37,120 nucleotides of DNA from the NCBI GenBank assembly GCA_018266215.1, contig JAFEAV010000060.1:1-37120 (forward strand), given 5' to 3'. The position numbers were made by a program, and so were the translations under genes. Shown here piece by piece: positions 8,057-15,066 of the stretch. The DNA is from Cyanobacteria bacterium SZAS LIN-3. GTDB lineage: Bacteria; Cyanobacteriota; Vampirovibrionia; Obscuribacterales; Obscuribacteraceae. The notes under the pieces were generated by a model. It made no database searches and was not told the origin of the DNA. It saw only the letters and a program-made list of their open reading frames with translations. How positions within the stretch are numbered: the stretch's first letter is position 1; every line of letters begins with the position of its first letter.

Positions 8057-8710
8057 TCAGTGAGCCCCGAACAGGGGCTCTTTTTTGCCCAGATATTTCG
8101 ATTTGCGAGCTGTGGCGATATCCAGCCAGGCGGCTTCGGCGGCGCCGATTTCGCGCAGGTCGTACCAGAGCTGCCAGATACCGTAGGAGCGCACCCCGGC
8201 GTCCATGCCGACTGCCTCCAGCCCCAGCCGCTCGGCCAGAAACATAGCCCGGGGCAGGTGGTAGCGCTGGGTGACCAGGACTGCCCTCTGCACCTCAAAA
8301 ATGTTGATAGCCCTGTAGATGCTGTCATAGGTCCTGAAGCCTGCGTAATCGCAGGTGATGTCCGCCGCCGGTACGCCCAGGGACATGGCGTCGCGTTTCA
8401 TGGCTTCGGGCTCGTTGTGACTTACGTGGCCGTTGTCGCCGGTCATCAGAAGCTTCGAGACCTTGCCCGACTTGTAAAGAGCTGAAGCCACCGCCACCCT
8501 GTCATGCGCCTCGCGCGATTGTATGCCGGCGCCAAAGACAATGGCGGCGGGCATCGCCGGTACGTCTTCGACCCTCTTGTAAATGGCGTAGCGACGATTC
8601 TCCACGTCGTTGTAAATTAGAAAGAGCGGTACCATGATAAACCCCACCCACGCTGCCATCCAGACGACAGGGGTGGGTATTTTTTTGTTCATCAGTTTGA
8701 AAGCGGTCAT
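8057..8710 (-). CDS. SanA/YdcF-like DUF218 family membrane protein
   Basis: 217 residues. One N-terminal membrane segment at about 13-33 (VVWMAAWVGFIMVPLFLIY), then a DUF218 Rossmann-like domain with AIVFGAG near 55, SKLLMTGDNG near 85, the conserved TYDSIYRA near 125, VLVTQRYHLPRAMFLAERLG near 142 and a C-terminal REIGA. These match the SanA/YdcF/ElyC group, tied to envelope integrity and lipid-carrier or vancomycin sensitivity in enterobacteria. The biochemical activity is poorly defined. A perfect TATAAT lies at 8722-8717, only 6 nt before the ATG at 8710, with no usable Shine-Dalgarno, so the mRNA may be leaderless. The alternative is the ATG at 8692. The gene is convergent with the M13 peptidase, with stops only 4 bp apart. 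Confidence 0.85.
   Translation of the reverse strand: MTAFKLMNKKIPTPVVWMAAWVGFIMVPLFLIYNDVENRRYAIYKRVEDVPAMPAAIVFGAGIQSREAHDRVAVASALYKSGKVSKLLMTGDNGHVSHNEPEAMKRDAMSLGVPAADITCDYAGFRTYDSIYRAINIFEVQRAVLVTQRYHLPRAMFLAERLGLEAVGMDAGVRSYGIWQLWYDLREIGAAEAAWLDIATARKSKYLGKKEPLFGAH
8062..8086 (+). terminator. Rho-independent terminator of the M13 peptidase gene
   Basis: A perfect 7-bp stem GAGCCCC (8062-8068) / GGGGCTC (8074-8080), 5-nt loop, followed by six T (8081-8086), 9 bp after the M13 stop codon. It lies inside the last codons of the opposing SanA-like gene, so those codons double as a terminator on the other strand. Confidence 0.85.
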
Positions 8711-8716
8711 GGCCCC

Positions 8717-8722
8717 ATTATA
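8717..8722 (-). promoter_or_regulatory. -10 box of the SanA-like gene, possible leaderless promoter
   Basis: The minus strand reads TATAAT at 8722-8717. Six bases separate it from the ATG at 8710, so a start about 7 nt downstream of the box would fall on the A of the ATG. No convincing -35 is present at 17 bp. Confidence 0.45.
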
Positions 8723-8754
8723 TGATGACTGTAGCCGCTACCCGGGAGGAGCAA

Positions 8755-8994
8755 TTGAAAGACTCTTACATGATATTTGTCTTGCTGGCGATTCTGGTCA
8801 CGCCATTTTTGCCGGTTTTGCTCAAGGGTAAGTGCCCCAAGTGCGGCAAGCGCAAGCTTGAGACCGTGGAAAAGGCCGATGCCGGCCCGTATATCAGCCA
8901 TCATACCTGCAGCGCTTGCAAAACCAATTTTACGCGTGAAAAGAGCGGTCCCCTGGTCGCAGTGGAAGAAGACGTTCTGGTTTCGCAGAGCTGA
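8755..8994 (+). CDS. Small membrane protein with zinc ribbon
   Basis: 79 residues from a TTG at 8755, chosen because GGAGGA (8745-8750) sits just before it. An in-frame ATG at 8722 lacks a ribosome site, and an ATG at 8770 is also possible. One membrane segment at about 6-22 (MIFVLLAILVTPFLPVLL) is followed by a C-terminal four-cysteine zinc ribbon: CPKC (C27, C30) and CSAC (C52, C55). The function is not recognised; it may be a membrane-anchored redox or metal-structured adaptor. The next gene starts 4 bp after its stop, so the two are probably co-transcribed and translationally coupled. Confidence 0.72.
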   Translation: MKDSYMIFVLLAILVTPFLPVLLKGKCPKCGKRKLETVEKADAGPYISHHTCSACKTNFTREKSGPLVAVEEDVLVSQS

Positions 8995-8998
8995 GTGC

Positions 8999-9769
8999 AT
9001 GAAGAGGCCGCGCACTTTCTCTCTGGCTCTGCTGTCCGTGCTTGCCGCGCACTATGGCGCTTCCGCGGCGCTGGCCCAGCCGTACTACGAAAAAGGCGTG
9101 TCATCCACATTCAATACCGGCGAGCACAATCCCGCTCGCGTGCAGGAAGCCGAATGGAGCGTGCGGCGTTTGCAGCAGGCTCTGCATGCCGATCCTACTA
9201 ATGAGAAAGTACGCATCAGTCTGGTGCAGACCCTGGAGGCCCTGGCCGCCTATCACGAGAAAAAGCGAAACAGCCTTGATGCCTGGCGTTACTACGAAGC
9301 TGCAGCCCGGGAGCTTGGCCTCAGCGCCGAGCGCAGGAAATGGAAAAAGCGCATTGAGTATGATGAAAACCGCGCGGGTTTTAATCATCAATTGCGCGCC
9401 GACTTTTTGCACAAGCAGAAACGGGTCGGTTTTGTTTACACGACTTTTCAATGGTTGGATTATCCCAAGCTTGATCGCAAAGACGCCCTGGCATATACAG
9501 CCAAGGTCAATACCCTGGTGCGCGATGCCTGGAGCGATTACCAAAAAAACAGTCGCATCATCGGTGGTGGCGGTCTGCCGCGCATGCTGGTGGTTGGATT
9601 TAACCTGCATCGAGACGGTCGCATAAGCAACCTGAAGGTGGAGAGTTCCTGCGGCTTTCCCGCTGTTGATGCAGCCGCAGTCCGCTGCATCCGTGACGTT
9701 GGACGCATGCCGACGCTCTTGCCGGCGATGGGAGAGTCTGTGCCCTTTCAGTCACAATTTACTAAATAG
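8999..9769 (+). CDS. Exported protein with TPR-like helices and TonB C-terminal-like domain
   Basis: 256 residues from the ATG at 8999. A signal peptide (FSLALLSVLAAHYGASAALA, cleavage near 25) is followed by a helical section at about 45-130 (NEKVRISLVQTLEALAAYHEKK; DAWRYYEAAARELG) that looks like a TPR or similar repeat. The C-terminal domain, about 195-256, has the TonB-C fold signature VGFNLHRDGRISNLKVESS, then AAVRCIRDV and a closing amphipathic strand. In TonB itself this domain contacts outer-membrane receptors. Here there is no TonB-like membrane anchor plus proline spacer, so it is probably a periplasmic interaction module, a form common in this lineage. It lies between the zinc-ribbon gene and the protease-like gene with almost no spacing (13 bp to the next ATG), implying one transcript. 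Confidence 0.78.
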   Translation: MKRPRTFSLALLSVLAAHYGASAALAQPYYEKGVSSTFNTGEHNPARVQEAEWSVRRLQQALHADPTNEKVRISLVQTLEALAAYHEKKRNSLDAWRYYEAAARELGLSAERRKWKKRIEYDENRAGFNHQLRADFLHKQKRVGFVYTTFQWLDYPKLDRKDALAYTAKVNTLVRDAWSDYQKNSRIIGGGGLPRMLVVGFNLHRDGRISNLKVESSCGFPAVDAAAVRCIRDVGRMPTLLPAMGESVPFQSQFTK

Positions 9770-9782
9770 GTAGAGTTTGGTT

Positions 9783-11063
9783 ATGTTTGACTGTTATCGA
9801 AAAATCCGAAGATCGACTTTGTCTCGGGCCCTGTTACCGGCTTTTATGACTTTGCTTCTGTCGAACCAGAGGGTTATTGCCGATGAGAGCTTGAGCAAGG
9901 CGATAGCACTCTATAACGCCGGCAATTATCCGGCTGCCTCCAGAGCCCTGTACCAGGTGGCCGGGGCACAGCCCGGACCCACGGCGACTTATTATCTTGC
10001 CTTGACCTATGAAAAATTGAAATATCACAGGCAGGCGATGGATCTCTTTGATCGCATAGTTAAGTTGTATCCGGACACTGATGAAGCTCGCCTTTCCGCC
10101 GATTACATCAAAAAGATGGATGAGCTTGCCGCCGAGCAGGAAAAGGCTGCCGTCGAGGCGAAAATGAGTCCGGAGGAGAAATTTGCCCGGGAATTGAAGA
10201 AGCCTCTCAGTCGCGCTCAGTGGGAAGCCCTGCCCAATAAAGTGCGCTTCCCCATCACCCGTGAACGTGGGCATTTGATGGTGACGGCTAAAATCAACGG
10301 TAAATATTGCAAACTGGCATTTGATACCGGGGCCAGTATGTGCGGAATAAGTCTCAGTGATTATCCGGACGTATTCAGTCGGGCTGAACTTGACGCGGCA
10401 CATTCAATTCCTATCAGCAGGCCGCACGGCATGGTCATGGGTAAGATTACCGAGGGCGAGGTTTCGCTCAATGATCTGACTCGCAAGGTGCGGTTTATGT
10501 GTATTACCGAGCCGCGTGTCAGTGTCATCGGTCAGAATTTTTTCAAAGAATACACCTATCAAGTAGACGACTTTTATGTGCGTTTGACCAAGGCACCGTA
10601 CAGCGCCGAGGAAAATTTGGCAGGATTTAGTGCCAATCCCAAAAGTGCTCCGGTCACCACAGCCGCTGCGAAAATTCCCATTATCACTAATGCTCTTGTT
10701 GGCTCCGGCTCTCAGTCTACGGGTAAGAAAACTTACGACAGGTACACGATACCGTTTGAGAAAGACCATGACACAATGCTCATTGATATAGAAATAAACG
10801 GCTATAAAACCAAAGCCACCTTTGATACCGGGTGTGCTCCCGACGGCATCGTCTGTCATCCTTCAATGGTCGATCGGGCCGGTCTTCAGCATGCTAACCC
10901 CAGGGGGAATCGTGCGGATCGTGTTGTCATCGGCTCGATCATAAAAATGGATGTGCCCGTTTATTACGCTAACGGCCTGCGTTATCCACTGGTAGGGCCG
11001 AAAATCTTTGCCCGGCCCTTCACAGTTGATCAAGCAGAACGTGTGATTCGTTTTGACTATTAG
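9783..11063 (+). CDS. Exported TPR protein with two retropepsin-like aspartyl protease lobes
   Basis: 426 residues from the ATG at 9783 (a TTG two codons earlier lacks better support). The N-terminus is a signal peptide (SRALLPAFMTLLLSNQRVIA). Residues about 38-115 are TPR-like (YNAGNYPAASRALYQV; KYHRQAMDLFDRIVKLYPD). They are followed by a charged helix (AAEQEKAAVEAKMSPEEK). Two copies of the retropepsin/clan AA active-site motif follow: LAFDTGASM (D181) and ATFDTGCAP (D348), each followed by a strand-rich lobe with V-I-G sequences. Retropepsins usually work as homodimers, each subunit giving one DTG. Having both in one chain resembles a pepsin-like fused dimer or two gag-asp_proteas/TTHA-like units. 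Protease activity is inferred. It sits third in the 8755-11063 gene run. Confidence 0.82.
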   Translation: MFDCYRKIRRSTLSRALLPAFMTLLLSNQRVIADESLSKAIALYNAGNYPAASRALYQVAGAQPGPTATYYLALTYEKLKYHRQAMDLFDRIVKLYPDTDEARLSADYIKKMDELAAEQEKAAVEAKMSPEEKFARELKKPLSRAQWEALPNKVRFPITRERGHLMVTAKINGKYCKLAFDTGASMCGISLSDYPDVFSRAELDAAHSIPISRPHGMVMGKITEGEVSLNDLTRKVRFMCITEPRVSVIGQNFFKEYTYQVDDFYVRLTKAPYSAEENLAGFSANPKSAPVTTAAAKIPIITNALVGSGSQSTGKKTYDRYTIPFEKDHDTMLIDIEINGYKTKATFDTGCAPDGIVCHPSMVDRAGLQHANPRGNRADRVVIGSIIKMDVPVYYANGLRYPLVGPKIFARPFTVDQAERVIRFDY

Positions 11064-11131
11064 CCGCGGCGCCCGACGGGGCGACAGTTTCTGGGGCTGA
11101 TTGTTCCCGGAAATAGGCCTGCTCGGCTCAA

Positions 11132-11165
11132 TTTAGGGGTTATCACCTAAGACTACCCCACTAAA
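11132..11165 (+). promoter_or_regulatory. Stem-loop in the 278-bp gap before the coiled-coil gene
   Basis: TTTAGGGGT (11132-11140) pairs with ACCCC (11155-11159) and TAAA (11162-11165) across a 2-nt bulge, with a 14-nt loop. There is no T-run, so it is not a standard terminator. It could be an attenuator, processing site or leader element for the gene at 11342. The rest of 11064-11341 contains no believable ORF. Confidence 0.3.
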
Positions 11166-11341
11166 GACTCCTGGCGGAGACTTCTATTGTCGCCACCGGC
11201 GGTGCTTTTGTCATAGAGGGAAACTGGCTTACATTGCCATTGCGCCGGGGTTTTTATTCCCTCGCTTGCTGCGAAAATGGTTGTAGCTTTCCCGAGCTAA
11301 ATTTCATTAGACATACGTCTGGAGTCTCTAAAGGAGCTATC

Positions 11342-12142
11342 ATGTCATTTTCTATACCAGCAAAAAGAACAGCCGTTCTCGGTCTGTTGGCATGCAGCAT
11401 CAGCTGCCTGGCCGCCACAGCCGTACCCAATGAAAAGAATCAATTTGCTGTACCGGTTAAACCAGTTAGTGAACACCAGGAAAAACTGAATGCCGACACC
11501 GCCAAAGCGATCAATAAAATCCCCGGAATCAAAGTCACCGGCGCAGATCTGACGCCGCCGGCGAAGGACCCGCCTATTAAAGGATTCCATCCGATCAAAC
11601 GCGCCTTACAGCCGATCATTCAACTTGAAAAAAATAGTGTGCAGTTGCAACAGCAGATCATGCGTCTGGAAGGCCCGATTGGCGCCCTTCAACCGGCCAT
11701 GAACAGTCTGCACGGCAAGATGGATAAGGTTGACTCGCGACTGGGATCCATGGATGGACACATTGTGACGATGGATGAGCACGTCAGTGCCGTCGGCCGT
11801 CAGATGAGTGGGGTGCGAGCTGACCTGTCCAAGATGAGGACCGATCTCAGTGATTTGCAGTCACCGCTGCATTCACTGCTGGCGCCGCTCAATAATGTGG
11901 CCAAGCCTCTGGAAGAAGTGCGCACCGAGCTTGCCGATATGCGTGCCCTGCTGACTGCCGTGCTGTTTGCGGTTGTGGCATCGACCGTAGGCATTGCCAT
12001 CGGCACACCTGTTATGGCCCTGGTCATTTACAAAAATAGACGTCGTCTATTTCCCCATACCGCCGAACATGACTTCCCTGGCGCTTCTACCGGTGAGTCG
12101 ATGGAGCGTCGACCTGTGGCCCATCATCCACTGGAAAAGTAA
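11342..12142 (+). CDS. Membrane-anchored coiled-coil protein of unknown function
   Basis: 266 residues from the ATG at 11342, preceded by AAGGAG at ideal spacing. The N-terminal hydrophobic stretch (TAVLGLLACSISCLAATA) is a signal peptide or, less surely, a lipoprotein signal around LLAC. Residues about 95-205 form a long heptad-like helix (QQQIMRLEGPIGALQPAM; MDKVDSRLGSMDGHIVTMDE; MSGVRADLSKMRTDLSDLQ). A strong membrane segment at about 210-232 (AVLFAVVASTVGIAIGTPVMALVIY) is followed by a positively charged KNRRR stop-transfer and a short cytoplasmic tail. The topology is therefore an extracytoplasmic coiled coil anchored at its C-terminus. I do not recognise a family. It may be a spacer or cell-envelope tether. 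Confidence 0.75.
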   Translation: MSFSIPAKRTAVLGLLACSISCLAATAVPNEKNQFAVPVKPVSEHQEKLNADTAKAINKIPGIKVTGADLTPPAKDPPIKGFHPIKRALQPIIQLEKNSVQLQQQIMRLEGPIGALQPAMNSLHGKMDKVDSRLGSMDGHIVTMDEHVSAVGRQMSGVRADLSKMRTDLSDLQSPLHSLLAPLNNVAKPLEEVRTELADMRALLTAVLFAVVASTVGIAIGTPVMALVIYKNRRRLFPHTAEHDFPGASTGESMERRPVAHHPLEK

Positions 12143-12144
12143 AT

Positions 12145-12153
12145 TGATATAAT
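12145..12153 (+). promoter_or_regulatory. Extended -10 promoter of trhO, probably leaderless
   Basis: TGATATAAT is an exact extended -10 (TG-n-TATAAT, hexamer 12148-12153). Only 8 bases separate it from the ATG at 12162 and no Shine-Dalgarno lies between. Transcription would begin within a base or two of the start codon. Confidence 0.5.
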
Positions 12154-12161
12154 TGGTCGCT

Positions 12162-12956
12162 ATGCAGACGATCAATATAGCCAGCTACCGCTTTGTCGGG
12201 ATTCCCGCGCCCCAGGACTGGGTTGCGCCTCTGAAGGAGGTCTGCGACAGGCTGGCCCTGCGCGGCACGATCGTCCTGGCCGAAGAAGGGATCAATTTAT
12301 TCCTTGCCGGCAGCAAAGACTGTATTGATACATTTGTCACCTATCTTTCCACCGAGCCCATATTTGGCGGGCGTTTCGTCGACATGGACATCAAGTACAG
12401 TCGATCGCGCAACAAACCTTTTAAAAAGATGGTTGTGCGCGTGGCGCGTGAAATCATCACCATGCGCCATCCCACTATCCGGCCGGAAGCGACGCGGGCG
12501 CCTGTCGTGGAGGCGCGCAAGCTCAAGAGCTGGTTGGACCAGGGCCATGATGATGAGGGTCGTCCGGTGGTGCTGCTTGATACGCGCAATGCCTTCGAGG
12601 TTGCCATTGGTACTTTTGATGGGGCTGTGCGCTTTGACATTGAGCGTTTCAGCGAGTTTCCCGATGCCGTCAAAAATGTACTGAGTGATGAAGAGCTGGC
12701 GCTCAAGGAAAAGACGATTGTTTCCTTTTGCACCGGCGGCATACGCTGCGAAAAGGCCGCGCTTTTTATGCAGGAGCTTGATGTCCCGCATATTTACCAG
12801 CTCGATGGCGGCATTTTGCGCTATTTTGAAGAGGCCGGCGGCGATCACTGGCAGGGCGAATGTTTTGTCTTCGATGAACGGGTTGCTGTCGATACCAGGC
12901 TGCATCCCACTATTAAAGAGTACGAAGGACGTACTCTTGGCGAGCGGCTGGACTGA
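12162..12956 (+). CDS. trhO: tRNA uridine(34) hydroxylase, TrhO/YceA family (rhodanese domain)
   Basis: 264 residues from the ATG at 12162. The N-terminal ~95 residues form the UPF0176 domain (SYRFVGI; GTIVLAEEGINLFLAGS; VDMDIKYSRSRNKPFKKMVV). They are followed by a rhodanese domain at about 125-225 with VVLLDTRNAFEVAIGTF and the active-site loop CTGGIRC (C190, C196), then QLDGGILRYFEE. This order is diagnostic of the YceA/TrhO family, which installs 5-hydroxyuridine at the tRNA wobble position using molecular oxygen. That fits an organism exposed to oxygen. The start has no Shine-Dalgarno and a close extended -10 (see separate entry). A length of about 260-320 is usual for the family. Confidence 0.93.
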   Translation: MQTINIASYRFVGIPAPQDWVAPLKEVCDRLALRGTIVLAEEGINLFLAGSKDCIDTFVTYLSTEPIFGGRFVDMDIKYSRSRNKPFKKMVVRVAREIITMRHPTIRPEATRAPVVEARKLKSWLDQGHDDEGRPVVLLDTRNAFEVAIGTFDGAVRFDIERFSEFPDAVKNVLSDEELALKEKTIVSFCTGGIRCEKAALFMQELDVPHIYQLDGGILRYFEEAGGDHWQGECFVFDERVAVDTRLHPTIKEYEGRTLGERLD

Positions 12957-13018
12957 AAGGGAACTTCTCTACTTCCGGGATGTCGGTCTCTATAGGCCCG
13001 TATCTAAGGAGTGTGTGT

Positions 13019-13498
13019 ATGAGAGGTTTTATGTTCGTCGGTTTGGCCAGTTTCCTGGCTGGATTATTTTTGGCTCCCAAAAAGGGTTCCGAGTTGCGCA
13101 GCGAACTGTGTGGAAAAGTGGATGATTTGAAGGCCTCTGCTAAAGAGAAGGGCAATCAGATAAAGGAAGTAGTCTTGCCTGTGATTTCGCAGGTCAAGGA
13201 AGAAGGCTGCACCTTGAAGAATGAAGGTAAGGAATTTGTGCAGGACGTGCAGGCCTGTCTCGATAAAAATATCGAGAACGGTAAGCAGGTGCTGGAGAAT
13301 GCCCAGGAGCGACTACATGAAAAAGTGACTCCTGTTGTCACTCTTATAAAAGATGATGCTCGCGGTCTGGAAGAAAAAGCCCAGGGTGCGGTGAACAAAG
13401 TGCATGAAAAAGTCGACGAATTGAAGCAAAAAGGCTCCGAAGCTTTTTCGGATCTGAAGCAAAAAGTTGACGAAAAAGTGGAAGAGAAAGCCAGCTAA
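13019..13498 (+). CDS. YtxH-like, apolipoprotein-like helical protein
   Basis: 159 residues from the ATG at 13019, with AAGGAG (13006-13011) 7 nt upstream. The N-terminal hydrophobic segment FMFVGLASFLAGLFLAPKKG matches the YtxH family opening (a membrane anchor ending in L-F-A-P-K-x-G). The remainder is one long amphipathic, Lys/Glu-rich helix with 11-residue-like periodicity (KVDDLKASAKEKG; LIKDDARGLEEKAQGAVNKV; VDELKQKGSEAFSDLKQKV). That resembles LEA or apolipoprotein-type proteins involved in envelope stress. The function of the family is poorly defined. The gene ends 2 bp before the end of the convergent glycosyltransferase gene. Confidence 0.8.
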   Translation: MRGFMFVGLASFLAGLFLAPKKGSELRSELCGKVDDLKASAKEKGNQIKEVVLPVISQVKEEGCTLKNEGKEFVQDVQACLDKNIENGKQVLENAQERLHEKVTPVVTLIKDDARGLEEKAQGAVNKVHEKVDELKQKGSEAFSDLKQKVDEKVEEKAS

Positions 13499-13500
13499 AC

Positions 13501-14820
13501 TCAGGCTCCTATCGACTGCTTCAAAGCTTTGAGCGGCTTACTCAGCGCATGATTAATGCGTTTGAGTCGGCCGCTTTTTGGCGGCTCGTCCGACCAGAGA
13601 TCGAAATCTTCGGTGGACATGGATTCATCATCTTCTTCGTCGAAGCCCATATCCTGATAGAGTTCGTCTTCGCTTTCTTCAATAAACTCAGTCTCCGGGC
13701 CGGCCCCGCTCACTACAAATGTCCTGGCTTCAAGCATTGATTTAGCCATGAGACGAATTGCGTGGAAGGAAAATTCTCTGAAGTCTATGAGATCCTGCAG
13801 CATTGCCGAGGCGGTTTCGGTCGGCTCCGGTGTAAAGGCCAGACAGGAGACGTCGCCGCCGGCCAGGGCTGTGGCCATGGCCGAAAAGGCTGCGGTAGCC
13901 GAGGCGGCTGTCTCATTAGTTGTGTTGAGAGCGGCCTGCGCTCGCAGGTCCTGGGCCTGACTGAGGCGGTCTGCGGCGATGGTGCCGTCCGCTACCATTT
14001 CTTGAATCTGTTCTACATAAGCGGGAATCGAGAGGTCCAGGAATTCCTGGTATGTGGCGCCGCAGGCCTCGATTACCCGTTGAAACTTGCGTGCTATCTT
14101 AATCAGATCCGAAGCTCCCATGAGATTGCGCGCACTGCTGATGGCGGCGCTGCCCAGGTGGTGCCGGACAAAAACATAGGTCTCGGGCATGGCGACATAA
14201 TCGCCCTGCATGATGATGCGCAGCCAGTAATCGAGATCGGCAAACTGGGTGAGCCTGCTGTCGAAGCCTGTTCCCTGATACTGTGAGCGGAACATGATGG
14301 TGCTTACTTCACCGAGATGATTGGTGAGGGGAAACAAGCATTTGCGCAGAACATCAGAGGAGGGAATGAGCGTGCGTGTGGCAAACATTTTGTTTTCCAC
14401 ATCCCTGGAGCCGCCCTTCAAAATATTGCTGCGAGCGTCGATAAGCTCGTGGCCGACTGTGACGAGTGCGGCGCTGGGTTCAATTATTAAGTTGCTGACC
14501 AGCTTGGCCAGGGCCGGCGAACGCAGCAGATCGTCTTGTGAAAATGGCTTGATGTATTCGCCCTGGGCCTGTTGCAAGCACTGGTTGAAAGTCTCATAGA
14601 GACCCATTCTCCGCCCGTTGCGCCAGTAGTTTATGCGTTTGTCTTGCCGGGCGTATGATTCGATTATCTCCAGTGAATGGTCAGTGGAAAAATCGTCGAA
14701 AATTATCAACTCGACATTGTCATAGGTCTGATTGAGGACGCTTTCAATCGCACCATCGAGGTAGCGCTCCCCGTTGTAGACGGGAAGGCAAACAGATACC
14801 AAGCCTTTCTTAAATCTCAT
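13501..14820 (-). CDS. Family 2 glycosyltransferase
   Basis: 439 residues, cytoplasmic. The N-terminal GT-A domain, about 1-230, opens with LVSVCLPVYNGERYLDGAI and SVLNQTYDNVELIIFDDFS (nucleotide-sugar binding). It has FSQDD near residue 93 as the metal-binding DxD equivalent. It continues with FDSRLTQFADLDYWLRI, the ED/DxW-type acceptor-site segment near 215. The domain probably transfers a sugar to a surface polysaccharide or lipid-linked glycan; the sugar cannot be read from sequence. Residues about 240-350 are helical and Ala-rich, and 370-410 are strongly acidic (EESEDELYQDMGFDEEDDES) with a basic end, a tail not typical of short GT2 enzymes. No polysaccharide cluster surrounds it. Confidence 0.9.
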   Translation of the reverse strand: MRFKKGLVSVCLPVYNGERYLDGAIESVLNQTYDNVELIIFDDFSTDHSLEIIESYARQDKRINYWRNGRRMGLYETFNQCLQQAQGEYIKPFSQDDLLRSPALAKLVSNLIIEPSAALVTVGHELIDARSNILKGGSRDVENKMFATRTLIPSSDVLRKCLFPLTNHLGEVSTIMFRSQYQGTGFDSRLTQFADLDYWLRIIMQGDYVAMPETYVFVRHHLGSAAISSARNLMGASDLIKIARKFQRVIEACGATYQEFLDLSIPAYVEQIQEMVADGTIAADRLSQAQDLRAQAALNTTNETAASATAAFSAMATALAGGDVSCLAFTPEPTETASAMLQDLIDFREFSFHAIRLMAKSMLEARTFVVSGAGPETEFIEESEDELYQDMGFDEEDDESMSTEDFDLWSDEPPKSGRLKRINHALSKPLKALKQSIGA

Positions 14821-15015
14821 CTGGATTTGCCCAATGAAAGGTCTTAACCGCGCTCCGGATTCCGGTCTCTACAGTATCAAAGAGATAATACCCCTGCGCG
14901 GATATTTAATAATACTTACGCCCGAGCACATATTTATATACGATGGCGTTACCTTCAGTTTCTGTAGTGTTGGAGCGGCCCGGCGAAGTATTAAAAAGAG
15001 TCATATGCTGTTTAT

Positions 15016-15032
15016 TGGGTTGATTTAACCCA
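15016..15032. promoter_or_regulatory. Inverted repeat upstream of the hydrolase-like gene
   Basis: TGGGTT (15016-15021), GATTT spacer, AACCCA (15027-15032): perfect 6-bp arms, 35 bp before the ATG at 15067. It may be an operator or an RNA hairpin in the leader. Nothing else in the 246-bp divergent gap (14821-15066), which is AT-rich near 14905-14940, is recognised. Confidence 0.3.
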
Positions 15033-15066
15033 GCCTGAGTTTGACCCTTTGTTCTGGAGTTTTTTA

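Noticed and set aside
12954..13000. UGA at the end of trhO as a Sec codon
   Set aside because: The protein already has the full family length, and the frame closes with TAG about 13 codons later.
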